A stretch of 49,995 bases of DNA from Caccoplasma_A sp045587545 (GCA_045587545.1 JAZNCN010000017.1:1-49995); one strand, 5' to 3'; positions 27,457-36,304 are shown, numbered from the stretch's first letter. The notes: generated by a model from the sequence alone, not told the origin. Numbers and translations are program-made.

Positions 27457-28419
27457 ATGCATACAGTAGAACAATACATTGACATAATAAACAAGGCTTT
27501 GATAAATATGTCATATTCTGCCGAGCCATCAGGTTTATATGCTCCGGTAAAATATCAATTGGATATGGGAGGAAAAAGGGTTCGGCCTTTGCTCGCTCTA
27601 ATGGCTTGCGATATGTTTGGAGGGGATATTGATAAGGTTATATCTCCTGCTCTCGGATTAGAGATATTTCATAATTTTACACTATTACATGATGATGTAA
27701 TGGATAAAGCCGATATTCGTAGAGGTAGGGCTACTGTTCATAAGGCGTGGAGCGAAAATACTGCAATATTGTCGGGCGATGCAATGCAAATAATAGCTAC
27801 GCAAAAGATTGCTGAAGCACCTGTTGAAGTTTTGAAAGAAGTTTTAGATCTTTATAATACTACAGCTTTAGAGATATGTGAAGGGCAGCAATATGATATG
27901 GAGTTTGAGGAGCGTGATGATGTATCTGTTGAGGAGTATATTGAGATGATACGTTTAAAAACTGCGGTATTGATTGGTTGTGCTTTGAAAACCGGAGCAA
28001 TAGTGGCGCATGCTACTCCTGCGCAAGCAGATGCTATATATAAATTTGGAGTAAACATTGGTTTGGCATTTCAGTTGCAAGATGACTATTTAGATGTTTA
28101 TGGCGATCCTGCCAAATTTGGGAAAAAGATAGGTGGCGATATCCTTAATAACAAAAAAACATATATGCTCATCTCTGCATTAGCTTATGCACAAGGGAAA
28201 GAAAAGGAGAGACTTCAGTCCCTTATCTCAGGAGAGATTGATTCTCCTGAGGCCAAAATTGCAGAGGTAACATCAATTTATACATCATTGGGTATTGATA
28301 AAATGGCAAAAACCAAAATTGCGGAGTATAGTCTTAAGGCTTTGCAATATTTGGGGAATATACCCAATGGAGAGGAGTTGAAGAAATTTGCCCACTCGTT
28401 AACAAATCGCCAATTATGA
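27457..28419 (+). CDS. Polyprenyl diphosphate synthase
   Basis: A 320-residue trans-isoprenyl diphosphate synthase. The first aspartate-rich motif is DDVMD in LLHDDVMDKADIRRG, the second is DDYLD in FQLQDDYLDVYGD, and GGKRVRPLLAL is the usual N-terminal motif. It extends isoprenoid chains from IPP, probably for a quinone side chain; the chain length is not readable with confidence. It is downstream of an LRR gene and overlaps tatD by four bases (ATGA). Confidence 0.94.
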   Translation: MHTVEQYIDIINKALINMSYSAEPSGLYAPVKYQLDMGGKRVRPLLALMACDMFGGDIDKVISPALGLEIFHNFTLLHDDVMDKADIRRGRATVHKAWSENTAILSGDAMQIIATQKIAEAPVEVLKEVLDLYNTTALEICEGQQYDMEFEERDDVSVEEYIEMIRLKTAVLIGCALKTGAIVAHATPAQADAIYKFGVNIGLAFQLQDDYLDVYGDPAKFGKKIGGDILNNKKTYMLISALAYAQGKEKERLQSLISGEIDSPEAKIAEVTSIYTSLGIDKMAKTKIAEYSLKALQYLGNIPNGEELKKFAHSLTNRQL

Positions 28420-29177
28420 TATTTGATACCCATACGCACATATATTTAGATGAGTTTTCTGAAGATTGTGATGAGGTTGTATCGTCAGCTGCTGATGCGG
28501 GGGTAAAGATGATGATGCTCCCAAATGTTGATATTCAAACGATTGAGCCATTAAAGAGGACATTAAAACGTTACACAAACTCTACAATTGGGGCAATGGG
28601 CTTGCATCCTACATCGGTTAATTCTGATTATAAAGAACATCTCAAACTTGTATATTCAGAGTTGAAAAGGGGGAATTATAAAGCTATAGGCGAGGTGGGT
28701 ATTGATTTATATTGGGATACCACATATCGGACTCAGCAGATTGAAGCATTTATTGAACAACTTTGTTGGGCAAATGAGTTATCATTACCTGTAATAATAC
28801 ATAATAGAGAGGCGTTGTCGGATACTGTTATGGCTTTAAAAGAGATGCCGGTTGATAATTTCATAATGCATAGTTTTGGAGGAACACCTCAGGAGGTAGC
28901 AAAAGTACGTGAGGTTGGAGATGCATATTTTGGGATAAACGGGGTTGCTACATTTAAAAATGCGCATCTTGAAGAGACTATACGAGAAATAGGAATTGAA
29001 CGACTCTTGGTGGAAACAGATGCCCCATACCTTGCCCCTGTCCCTTATAGAGGGAAAAGAAATCAGCCTGCATATATTGTAAATACTATAAATAAAATAG
29101 CATCGGTTTTGAATATGAGTAATGGAGAGGTTGCTGATGCAACCTTCAAAAATGCTACAGATTTATTTAAAATATAA
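28416..29177 (+). CDS. TatD family metal-dependent hydrolase
   Basis: A 253-residue TatD-type hydrolase, a family with DNase activity. The metal-binding motifs are visible: DTHTH (N-terminus), GEVGIDLYWD, IIHNRE, MHSFGG and ETDAPYLAPVPYRGKRN. Length is normal. Its start overlaps the polyprenyl synthase stop, so translation is coupled. No terminator is apparent before the tRNA promoter at 29239. Confidence 0.94.
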   Translation: MIFDTHTHIYLDEFSEDCDEVVSSAADAGVKMMMLPNVDIQTIEPLKRTLKRYTNSTIGAMGLHPTSVNSDYKEHLKLVYSELKRGNYKAIGEVGIDLYWDTTYRTQQIEAFIEQLCWANELSLPVIIHNREALSDTVMALKEMPVDNFIMHSFGGTPQEVAKVREVGDAYFGINGVATFKNAHLEETIREIGIERLLVETDAPYLAPVPYRGKRNQPAYIVNTINKIASVLNMSNGEVADATFKNATDLFKI

Positions 29178-29238
29178 TTGGCTCTGAGATTATTGAAAGC
29201 AAATGATATAATTCAAAAATAAAAAAAGGCAACACTAC

Positions 29239-29271
29239 TTTTTGCAGATTTGTAATAAAAGAGTATTTTTG
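29239..29271 (+). promoter_or_regulatory. Promoter of the tRNA-Pro gene (TTTTTG-19-TATTTTTG)
   Basis: TTTTTG at 29239-29244 is 19 bases from TATTTTTG at 29264-29271; the tRNA starts 11 bases later. Confidence 0.7.
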
Positions 29272-29281
29272 CACCATAAAT

Positions 29282-29354
29282 CGGGGTGTAGCGCAGTTGG
29301 TAGCGCGCCACGTTCGGGACGTGGAGGCCGGAAGTTCGAGTCTTCTCACCCCGA
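29282..29354 (+). tRNA. tRNA-Pro (anticodon CGG)
   Basis: A full cloverleaf is visible: acceptor arms CGGGGTG / CACCCCG, D-arm GCGC / GCGC, anticodon stem CCACG / CGTGG with loop TTCGGGA (anticodon CGG, reads CCG), and T-arm GGAAG / CTTCT with TTCGAGT. Discriminator base A is followed by CA; the CCA end is not encoded in full. Confidence 0.96.
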
Positions 29355-29360
29355 CACAAG

Positions 29361-29395
29361 GCGACAAACGGTGAAAATCGTTTGTCGTTTTTTTT
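29361..29395 (+). terminator. Terminator of tRNA-Pro
   Basis: CGACAAACG / CGTTTGTCG stem (29362-29370 with 29379-29387) followed by eight T residues. Confidence 0.92.
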
Positions 29396-29486
29396 ATAAG
29401 CAAATATTATAAATTTTATTTCTTCTTGATATACAGCCTAAAGGAGTGGTATATTTTATAAAAAATGTATTAATACCATGAGTGGT

Positions 29487-29518
29487 GTTGTAAAATTACA
29501 ACAGAGAGTTTATCTTTG
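29487..29518 (+). promoter_or_regulatory. Promoter with overlapping palindrome upstream of unknown gene pair
   Basis: TTG at 29488-29490 is 20 bases from TATCTTTG at 29511-29518. The palindrome GTTGTAA-AA-TTACAAC (29487-29502) overlaps the -33 region and could be an operator. Confidence 0.55.
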
Positions 29519-29585
29519 CACTAACCAAATAGATAAAAGTTCTTGGTCTTTCCGATAAGTTGAATATGATAAATTTTTAGGAAAG

Positions 29586-30041
29586 ATGAAAAAGAGTTGT
29601 TTTAAAGATGAACGTGAGGCTGACTTTATAGCGGCTTTCAATGAAGAGATGAAAGAGTTGGGCGATATGGCTCCATATATTCCCAAAGATGCACTTTTGA
29701 TGAAAACGATTTACAGTGGCAGAGGTCGTTATTATATAACCTTTGAAGAGGCTGCCCGTAATGTCCGTAAAGTGTTGGAGCATATTCCTATTGCATGTAA
29801 AAATAGTTGTAAAATGGCAATGTATGAGGAGATGGCTCTTAAAACTGCCGATTATATGAGGCGCTATCCTTCACTTAATTATAGGGAGGCTCTCTATCGC
29901 GTATTGGCAGATTGTAAGGCTTCGCGCTTCTTTTTTGGATTACAAACGGCACGTCTTATAGTATATCAACATCATCGTCGTCAAAGAGAAATGAGACGAG
30001 CTGTAGCAAAAAGATTAATGAATAGTAATAATATAAAGTAA
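29586..30041 (+). CDS. Conserved-looking hypothetical protein (151 aa)
   Basis: I do not recognise a named domain. The protein is basic and helical, with no signal peptide or membrane segment; the segments RGRYYITFEEAARNVRKVLE and RRYPSLNYREALYRVL and a C-terminal HHRRQREMRRAVAKR stretch suggest nucleic-acid contact. It resembles, from memory, small proteins that occur with a second small gene in Bacteroidales phage-like loci; this is weak inference. It follows a clear promoter and terminates 14 bases before the next gene, which is probably cotranscribed. Confidence 0.7.
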   Translation: MKKSCFKDEREADFIAAFNEEMKELGDMAPYIPKDALLMKTIYSGRGRYYITFEEAARNVRKVLEHIPIACKNSCKMAMYEEMALKTADYMRRYPSLNYREALYRVLADCKASRFFFGLQTARLIVYQHHRRQREMRRAVAKRLMNSNNIK

Positions 30042-30055
30042 TTAAATTTAGGGTT

Positions 30056-30535
30056 ATGAAAAAAGATTCAGTTTGTTTGAAGATAAACAGAGGAGAGATT
30101 TTGAATGAGTTGACTCGTCGTACATCATATACAGCGCTTTCAGTAAACTCTGTTGAAATAGGAGCGGAGGCCTTGAGCGATAGGATAGTATTGAGTTGTG
30201 ATGAGTATGAATGGTGTAATGATAAGTTTAAAGCTATTTTTTACAAGTTGCGTGATACATTACTTCCTTTTGCTTCTGTAGATTCGGCAAAATTTGCCGA
30301 TTTTGACGATACATATATCTGTTTTAAAATTAATGTGGCAGAGGGTTTGTATTCGTCAATAAAACACCATATAAACGAGGTGATAATTAATTATATATTG
30401 TGTGAGTGGTATTTTGAGAGATTACAATCAAAGTGTGAGTATGTACAGTTACAATACGAAAATAATTTGAGTTTGCTTCGTATGATGCTCAACAGAAGTT
30501 TAGGTGTGGTTCGTCGTCCTACAACCTATTTATAA
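30056..30535 (+). CDS. Hypothetical protein (159 aa), partner of the preceding gene
   Basis: I do not recognise a named domain. It is soluble-looking, with a Cys scattered through the chain and aromatic motifs (NRGEILNELTRRTSYTA near the N-terminus, INEVIINYILCEWYFERL in the middle) and a basic, proline-containing tail. It begins 14 bases after the previous gene and, with it, forms a two-gene transcript downstream of tRNA-Pro. It could be a phage-derived structural or assembly pair retained by the host, but this rests on resemblance only. Confidence 0.7.
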   Translation: MKKDSVCLKINRGEILNELTRRTSYTALSVNSVEIGAEALSDRIVLSCDEYEWCNDKFKAIFYKLRDTLLPFASVDSAKFADFDDTYICFKINVAEGLYSSIKHHINEVIINYILCEWYFERLQSKCEYVQLQYENNLSLLRMMLNRSLGVVRRPTTYL

Positions 30536-30607
30536 AACATATTAATCATAAGCTATATCTTTTTAGGGGTTAAAGATAAATAACTTTTATATTTCAACAT
30601 AAATCAG

Positions 30608-30615
30608 TAATTTTG
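30608..30615 (+). promoter_or_regulatory. -7 box TAATTTTG upstream of the Bax inhibitor-1 gene
   Basis: A TAnnTTTG match 38 bases before the ATG at 30653; no strong -33 box. Confidence 0.45.
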
Positions 30616-30652
30616 TGTTGTTATTAAAATATTAACAGATTAAAAAATAATT

Positions 30653-31351
30653 ATGGAAAATAACTATTATTCAGTATCGTCCCATTCGTCGGTTGAGGTG
30701 GGAGCATTAATGAAAAGCGTATATATGTGGATGACTCTTGCATTGGGAATAACAGGGGTGGTGGCTCTTTATGTTGCTCAGTCAACAGAGTTGATGTATT
30801 CTATATTCTCAAATTCAATTTTATTTTGGGGTTTGATTATAGCAGAGGTTGTATTAGTAATAGTTATCAGCGCAAGAATTCATAAAATTTCATTTTCAAC
30901 AGCGCTATTTCTCTTTATGATTTACTCTTTGATTAACGGACTGACACTATCTGTTATATTTGCCGCATATACAAAAGAGTCGGTAGCTACTACATTTTTT
31001 GTAACGGCAGGAACTTTTGGAGTGATGAGCCTTATTGGGTATTTTACCAAAAAAGATTTGTCAAAATTGGGTGGAATTCTGTTTATGTTACTCATAGGCC
31101 TTGTTATAGCTACCATAGTTAATATATTTTGGGCCAATAGTACAATGTATTGGATAATAACATATGCAGGAGTATTGATATTTGTAGGGTTGACAATCTA
31201 TGATACAAATAAGATAAAAGCAATGTTAGAGTATCATCAAGGTGATGAGGTGATAACCCAGAAAATAGCATTAATGGGCGCATTAACTCTCTATTTGGAT
31301 TTTATAAATCTGTTCTTATATATGTTACGTCTATTGGGCGACAGAAAATAG
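30653..31351 (+). CDS. Bax inhibitor-1 / YccA family membrane protein
   Basis: A 232-residue integral membrane protein with about seven hydrophobic helices and the family's C-terminal IYDTNKIKAML and LYLDFINLFLYMLRLLG motifs. The bacterial members (YbhL, YccA, BsYetJ) are inner-membrane proteins linked to calcium leak and to control of membrane proteolysis; the specific role here is unknown. It has its own terminator at 31428. Confidence 0.92.
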   Translation: MENNYYSVSSHSSVEVGALMKSVYMWMTLALGITGVVALYVAQSTELMYSIFSNSILFWGLIIAEVVLVIVISARIHKISFSTALFLFMIYSLINGLTLSVIFAAYTKESVATTFFVTAGTFGVMSLIGYFTKKDLSKLGGILFMLLIGLVIATIVNIFWANSTMYWIITYAGVLIFVGLTIYDTNKIKAMLEYHQGDEVITQKIALMGALTLYLDFINLFLYMLRLLGDRK

Positions 31352-31427
31352 TTGAACTCTTCATCTGTTATTTTTGTAGGTTTGATTCTTGTTAGAGAAA
31401 GTAAAATTATATTTTGAAAAATGATTT

Positions 31428-31460
31428 AAGGAGATAATATTGTTCATTATCTCCTTTTTT
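31428..31460 (+). terminator. Rho-independent terminator
   Basis: AAGGAGATAAT / ATTATCTCCTT (11-bp stem, seven-base loop) followed by TTTTTT, after the Bax inhibitor-1 gene. Confidence 0.9.
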
Positions 31461-31524
31461 GTATATGTTTAAAAGGAAATAGTGCAATGAAGATATAAAT
31501 TAGAGTAAAAAAATGTTTAAAATT

Positions 31525-31554
31525 TTTGTAATTCAAAATATTCACGTAATTTTG
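31525..31554 (+). promoter_or_regulatory. Promoter of the exbB-tonB operon (TTTG-18-TAATTTTG)
   Basis: TTTG at 31525-31528 lies 18 bases before TAATTTTG at 31547-31554. The transcript would have an AT-rich leader of about 180 bases before exbB, in which I see no clear riboswitch. Confidence 0.6.
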
Positions 31555-31743
31555 AACGCTGTATGTTGTGTATTGTACCAATTTTAAAATTCAATTCGGA
31601 AAGTTTGTACAATTTTGTATAGCATATAACGTTATTATAAAATAAAGCGAAGAGAAATATTTATTAACAAAAGTATAAGAGAGAATAGAAAATTAACTAT
31701 CAATAATCATTTTATTAACTTAACAAATTAATTTATTTCTATT

Positions 31744-32547
31744 ATGGCAACTAAAGCTAAAAAATTTAAAGGTATTGAATCTGCCTTTACAGTAATTTTA
31801 TTGTGTGCTGTTGTAGCAGTATGTGTATTTATCTTCGTCCTTGGAGATCCAGCGAACTTCGCAAATAACGATCCCGTTAACGGACACCCAGAGAACATGT
31901 TGGGAACAATCTACAAAGGTGGATTTATCGTGCCTGTTCTTCAAACATTATTCCTTACTGTTATTGTGTTGAGTGTTGAGCGTGCAATCGTTCTTATGAA
32001 AGCTATGGGTAAAGGCAAAACTGCTAAATTCGTTGCTGCTATCAAAGCTAAATTGGCTGCTAACGATATTAAAGGAGCTCAAGAACTTTGCGACAAACAA
32101 CAAGGATGTGTTGCAAACGTTGTAACTTCAGTTCTTGTTAAATATGAGCAAATGGAGAAAGATACTCGTTTGACTAAAGAGCAAAAACTTGCAGTTATCC
32201 AACAAGAGGTTGAAGAGGCTACTGCATTAGAGTTACCAGCTCTTAACCAAAACTTGCCTATCATTGCAACATTGACAACTCTTGGTACTTTGGTCGGACT
32301 ACTTGGTACCGTTATGGGTATGATTAAATCATTCTCGGCTTTGGCATCTGACGGAGCTGCTGACTCTGTTGCTCTTTCTGCCGGTATTTCTGAGGCGCTT
32401 ATCAATACTGCATTCGGTATCGCAACTGGTGCTTTGGCTGTAATTTCTTACAACTTCTTTACAAGTAAAATTGATAACTTGACATTTGCTATCGATGAGA
32501 TTGGATTCTCTATCGTTGGTTCATACGCAGCTACTCACGAGAAATAA
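31744..32547 (+). CDS. exbB: MotA/TolQ/ExbB proton channel family protein
   Basis: A 267-residue inner-membrane protein with an N-terminal helix (about 15-35), a second near 55-75, a cytoplasmic loop and two C-terminal helices that hold the family motif TLTTLGTLVGLLGTVMGMIKSF and the GISEALINTAFGIATGALAVISYNFF segment. It forms the proton channel that, with ExbD, energises TonB. It is first in the exbB-exbD-exbD-tonB order typical of this phylum, with gaps of 23, 14 and 23 bases. Confidence 0.95.
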   Translation: MATKAKKFKGIESAFTVILLCAVVAVCVFIFVLGDPANFANNDPVNGHPENMLGTIYKGGFIVPVLQTLFLTVIVLSVERAIVLMKAMGKGKTAKFVAAIKAKLAANDIKGAQELCDKQQGCVANVVTSVLVKYEQMEKDTRLTKEQKLAVIQQEVEEATALELPALNQNLPIIATLTTLGTLVGLLGTVMGMIKSFSALASDGAADSVALSAGISEALINTAFGIATGALAVISYNFFTSKIDNLTFAIDEIGFSIVGSYAATHEK

Positions 32548-32570
32548 TAACAATTTAACATATTAAGAAT

Positions 32571-33236
32571 ATGCCAAGAGTAAAAGTAAAAAGAAAGAGC
32601 ACGCTCATCGATATGACCGCGATGAGTGACGTTACTGTGCTTTTGCTTACATTCTTTATGTTAACCTCAACCTTTGTGCAAAAAGAGCCGGTACAAGTTA
32701 ATACTCCCGATTCGGTATCGGAGATTAAAATACCCGAAACTGATATTTTGCAAATTTTGATAGATCAAGACGGTAAAATATATATGAGTCTTGATAGACC
32801 TGCAGATAAGGCGGCGGTTCTTGAAGATGTGGCAGCACAATATGGAATGGAATTGACAGCAGAGGAGGTTCAAAAGTTTAGAACATTACCTACTTTCGGA
32901 ACTCCCATTGCTAAAATGAAATCATTTTTGTCTCTAACATCTGATCAACAAGACAAAGCCCTTAAAGGTGAGGTTGTGGGAATTACTGCAGGTATTCCTT
33001 GTGATACCACAAAGAATGCCGAAGGTATTGACGATAAGAATGAAGTTAAGGTGTGGGTTAAAAGCGCGCGTGCTGCAAATAGAGACTTAAGAATCGCTAT
33101 AAAAGCAGCTGCTGGAACACCCTATCCTATTATCAGAAACTTAATGACTTCTTTGCAAGATATTCGCGAGAACCGTTATAACCTTATAACCAACCTCAAA
33201 AATATCAAAGACGAAGAGAGAGTTGTTATTAAATAA
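32571..33236 (+). CDS. exbD: ExbD-type biopolymer transporter (first copy)
   Basis: A 221-residue protein with a short basic N-terminus, one membrane helix (about 20-37) carrying the proton-path Asp D20 in MSDVTVLLLTFF, and a periplasmic domain. It couples the ExbB channel to TonB. The periplasmic part is longer than the usual 140 residues, as in other Bacteroidota. Two unequal ExbD proteins in tandem are normal here. Confidence 0.92.
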   Translation: MPRVKVKRKSTLIDMTAMSDVTVLLLTFFMLTSTFVQKEPVQVNTPDSVSEIKIPETDILQILIDQDGKIYMSLDRPADKAAVLEDVAAQYGMELTAEEVQKFRTLPTFGTPIAKMKSFLSLTSDQQDKALKGEVVGITAGIPCDTTKNAEGIDDKNEVKVWVKSARAANRDLRIAIKAAAGTPYPIIRNLMTSLQDIRENRYNLITNLKNIKDEERVVIK

Positions 33237-33250
33237 TAGAGAATTGTAAT

Positions 33251-33910
33251 ATGGCAGAAGTACAACAAAAAGAATCTGGCGACGGCAAAAAAGGTAAGCC
33301 TAAAAAAATGCATATCCACGTGGACTTTACCCCCATGGTTGATATGAACATGCTTTTGATTACCTTCTTCATGCTTTGTACAACTTTGAAAAAGCCTCAA
33401 ACCATGGAGATAAGTATGCCATCGAACGATAAGAATATAACAGAAGAGGACCAAACTAAGGTCGCTGCTTCGCGTGCTATAACAATCTTACTTGGAGGAG
33501 AAGATAAAGTTTACTATTATTCAGGACAACCCGATTATACCGATTACCAAACATTAAACGAAACTACTTTCGCTGCTGATGGTTTACGTGCGGTATTACA
33601 AGACAGAAACCGAGAGATAGTAACTCAATTGGAGGACTTGAAGAAAGAGAAGTTAGAGACTGGTATGGAAGATGAGGAGTTTAATAAAAAAGCTTCAGAA
33701 ATCAAAAACGTAAAAACCGCTCCGGTTGTTATGATAAAAGGATCTGATGCTTCAAGTTATAAAAACCTTATCGATGCACTTGACGAGATGCACCTTTGTG
33801 GTATAAGCAAATATGCAATCGTAGATATAACTGAGGGAGATCAATTTTTGATTGATAATTATGAATCTAAAGGTGAATTATCAAGCCAAATTGATACGTC
33901 TAAATTATAA
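33251..33910 (+). CDS. exbD: ExbD-type biopolymer transporter (second copy)
   Basis: A 219-residue second ExbD. A Gly/Lys-rich cytoplasmic N-terminus (KKGKPKK) precedes one helix with Asp D31 in MVDMNMLLITFFMLCT, then a periplasmic domain that ends ESKGELSSQIDTSKL. It starts 14 bases after the first exbD. The two copies differ strongly in sequence, so they probably form a mixed complex. Confidence 0.92.
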   Translation: MAEVQQKESGDGKKGKPKKMHIHVDFTPMVDMNMLLITFFMLCTTLKKPQTMEISMPSNDKNITEEDQTKVAASRAITILLGGEDKVYYYSGQPDYTDYQTLNETTFAADGLRAVLQDRNREIVTQLEDLKKEKLETGMEDEEFNKKASEIKNVKTAPVVMIKGSDASSYKNLIDALDEMHLCGISKYAIVDITEGDQFLIDNYESKGELSSQIDTSKL

Positions 33911-33933
33911 TTAATACCTAAAAAATAAGAATA

Positions 33934-34758
33934 ATGGCAAATATTAGTTCACAAGAATGGTGCGACCTTATTTTTGAAGGTAGAAATAAGGCGTATGGCG
34001 CATACGATTTGCGTAAAGATTCACCCAAGCGTCATAATATTGCAACAATAGTTGTAGTATTAGTAGCAATAGCTGCGTTTTTCTTGCCTGGCATAATTGG
34101 CGATTTGATTGATAAAATCAAACCCGAAGAGGAAGAGATTGTGATGACTGAAGTAACTGAGTTGTCAGATTTGAAAGAGGCTGAGGTTAAGAAAAACGAG
34201 GAGTATAAACCATTGATGGAGACACCTCCACCACCACCACTAAAAAGTTCTATCAAGTTTACAGCTCCTGTAATTAAGAAGGACGAAGAGGTGGCAGATG
34301 AAGAAGAGATAAAATCTCAAGAGGAGCTTACCGAGTCAAAGGTTACTATCTCTATTGCTGACGTAAAAGGTAACGATGAAGAGAACGGACAAGATATTGC
34401 AGACTTTAAAGAGGCTGTAAAACCCGTTGTTGAAGAGGATACTCAAGTTCTTGACGTGGTAGAGCAAATGCCTACTTTCCCTGGTGGACAAAAAGCATTG
34501 CTTCAATACATCAGCGACAATATCAAATATCCGACTATCGCTCAAGAGAACGGTATTCAAGGAAGGGTAATTGTTCGTTTTGTTGTTAAGAAAGATGGTT
34601 CAATCGGTGACGTACAAGTATTACGTGGTGTTGACTCATCTCTTGACAAAGAGGCTGTCAGAGTTGTTCAATCATTACCCAAATTTATACCGGGTAAACA
34701 AAACGGTCACGCAGTGAACGTTTGGTTCAACTTGCCAGTATCATTTAAACTAATGTAA
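33934..34758 (+). CDS. tonB: TonB family energy transducer
   Basis: A 274-residue TonB protein: N-terminal cytoplasmic segment with the Bacteroidota-type WCDLIFEGRNKAYGAYDLRK stretch, one helix (about 36-55), an acidic/proline linker with a PPPPP run near residue 100, and a C-terminal TonB domain (about 185-274, MPTFPGGQKALLQYI...GRVIVRFVVKKDGSIGDVQVLRG). It spans the periplasm to power TonB-dependent outer-membrane transporters. It is last in the exbB operon; a hairpin follows at 34792 but no clear T tract. Confidence 0.95.
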   Translation: MANISSQEWCDLIFEGRNKAYGAYDLRKDSPKRHNIATIVVVLVAIAAFFLPGIIGDLIDKIKPEEEEIVMTEVTELSDLKEAEVKKNEEYKPLMETPPPPPLKSSIKFTAPVIKKDEEVADEEEIKSQEELTESKVTISIADVKGNDEENGQDIADFKEAVKPVVEEDTQVLDVVEQMPTFPGGQKALLQYISDNIKYPTIAQENGIQGRVIVRFVVKKDGSIGDVQVLRGVDSSLDKEAVRVVQSLPKFIPGKQNGHAVNVWFNLPVSFKLM

Positions 34759-34791
34759 TATTCTTAGTAAACATAAGAGTATTTGAAATAT

Positions 34792-34827
34792 CGCACGTTC
34801 GTCCATTTTAGGTACGGACGTGCGGAT
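34792..34827 (+). terminator. GC-rich hairpin after tonB
   Basis: CGCACG / CGTGCG arms with a partially paired inner part (CGTCC / GGACG) form a hairpin about 35 bases past tonB. There is no T tract, so termination is uncertain. The stretch 34759-35117 also holds several ATTCGG motifs and the palindrome CTTGTTTT-TT-AAAACAAG at 34943-34960. Confidence 0.4.
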
Positions 34828-35018
34828 TTTCAAAAGATAGAAGACTGAAAACATTCGGATACATATTGTTATTACTACAAAAAACGTATCGAATAAAAAC
34901 CATTATAATATTCGGATCCCGTATAAACAATAATTGACAATACTTGTTTTTTAAAACAAGGGAAATGTGGAATTTTAAAATAATAATATAAGTTCCCAAA
35001 AAATTAAACTTAAACAAC

Positions 35019-35048
35019 ATTCGGTTGTCAAAAAGATAGAAACCGAAT
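35019..35048 (+). promoter_or_regulatory. Inverted repeat ATTCGGTT / AACCGAAT
   Basis: Perfect 8-bp arms (35019-35026 and 35041-35048) separated by 14 bases, 70 bases before the small membrane protein gene. Additional ATTCGG copies at 34853 and 34910 suggest a family of sites. Confidence 0.4.
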
Positions 35049-35117
35049 AATTGGCATAACATACAAATGTTTGTAATGTAAATGCATCATAAACGAGAAT
35101 ATAATTAAAAACTATAT

Positions 35118-35354
35118 ATGGAAAATAAAACTGACGAGGTTGAAGACAAAAAAGTTATAACAATAAATTTAGGTTATATCTTTGGCATAATAATGATTAT
35201 TGCTTATTTCGGCTTTGCATATCTTTTGGTATTTACCGAGGTATTTAATAATTTTGCACCTTTAACACGTTATATATTCGCAGGAATATTTGTAGTGTAT
35301 GCGATATTTAGAGCATACCGCTTTATAAAATACAGAGGTTATAAAAAATCTTGA
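35118..35354 (+). CDS. Small membrane protein (78 aa)
   Basis: I do not recognise a named domain. It has an acidic N-terminus (MENKTDEVEDKK), two hydrophobic helices (about 18-42 and 50-68) and a basic tail (YRFIKYRGYKKS), an inner-membrane hairpin by the positive-inside pattern. It lies between tonB and a PstS-like lipoprotein gene and its stop codon is adjacent to the next start, so it belongs to that gene set. Confidence 0.75.
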   Translation: MENKTDEVEDKKVITINLGYIFGIIMIIAYFGFAYLLVFTEVFNNFAPLTRYIFAGIFVVYAIFRAYRFIKYRGYKKS

Positions 35355-35359
35355 AAAAT

Positions 35360-36304
35360 ATGAAGAGAGCAGTTTACATACTATTTTTTGTACTCCTTAC
35401 TCTATTTTCTTGTACTAACAAAGATTCCCAAAAGGTTTTGGATACACCAACAAAGGGAGTTATAGTTATAGCGGGAGATGAGAGTTTTGCTCCTGTTATA
35501 TCACAAGAGATTAATCTTTTTGAATATACATATCCCGAAGCCTCAATTATCCCTATATATGCATCGGAAGTTGAGACAATGGATTTGCTTTTGACAGATA
35601 GCGTAAGATTTGCAATTACAACCCGAGATTATACTGAGGCGGAGAAGGTTGCATTGAGAAACCAAAAAATGATACCTCGCTCATATTGTTTCGCTATAGA
35701 TGCAGTGGCATTAATAGTAAATAAGAATAATCCGGACTCAATGCTCACAGTAAAACAAGTGAAAGATATATTAACCGGTAAAATTACGTCGTGGAGAGAT
35801 ATAAATCCCAAATCTAAGATCAAAAATTTAACATTGACATTTGATAATAAGAACTCAAGTACAGTCCGTTTTGCATTAGATTCAATATGTAAAGGAGAAC
35901 CTATGGCAGGTGAGAATATATATGCACAAGGAACAAACGAGAAGGTAATTGATTATGTTGCTGCAACTCCGGGTGCAATAGGAGTTATAGGAGCAAGTTG
36001 GATAGGAAATAAGAATGACAGTACAAACTTGTCGTTTAACGATAGAGTAAAGGTTGTGGCAATGAGTCGAGACAATGTAGCGACAGCCGCAAATACATAT
36101 CAACCATATCAAGCATATATAGCATTAGGATACTATCCTTTTGTGAGAAGAGTATATGCGTTGGATACATCATCAAGAACAGGATTGGCGAGAGGATTTT
36201 CAAACTTCTTGGGAGGAGATAAAGGCCAGCTTATAGTCCTAAAATCCGGAATGATTCCGACAACACAACAGGTACGCATTAAGCAGGTTAAAATAACAGA
36301 ATAA
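35360..36304 (+). CDS. PstS-like substrate-binding lipoprotein
   Basis: A periplasmic phosphate-binding-protein-like (PstS/SBP) lipoprotein of 314 residues from ATG 35360; an upstream TTG at 35351 overlaps the previous stop and gives three extra residues. I prefer the ATG because the signal peptide (MKRAVYILFFVLLTLFSC) then has normal length with the lipidated Cys at 18. The body carries two-lobed SBP motifs (VIVIAGDESFAPVI, QVKDILTGKITSWRDIN, NSSTVRFALDS, ATPGAIGVIG). No pstCAB transporter genes are nearby. It sits next to the TonB operon and a TPR gene, so it may have a non-transport role in outer-membrane energisation; this is inference. Confidence 0.88.
   Translation: MKRAVYILFFVLLTLFSCTNKDSQKVLDTPTKGVIVIAGDESFAPVISQEINLFEYTYPEASIIPIYASEVETMDLLLTDSVRFAITTRDYTEAEKVALRNQKMIPRSYCFAIDAVALIVNKNNPDSMLTVKQVKDILTGKITSWRDINPKSKIKNLTLTFDNKNSSTVRFALDSICKGEPMAGENIYAQGTNEKVIDYVAATPGAIGVIGASWIGNKNDSTNLSFNDRVKVVAMSRDNVATAANTYQPYQAYIALGYYPFVRRVYALDTSSRTGLARGFSNFLGGDKGQLIVLKSGMIPTTQQVRIKQVKITE

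Noticed and set aside
31555..31743. Riboswitch in the long exbB leader
   Set aside because: No known aptamer motif or expression platform hairpin could be made out in this AT-rich stretch.
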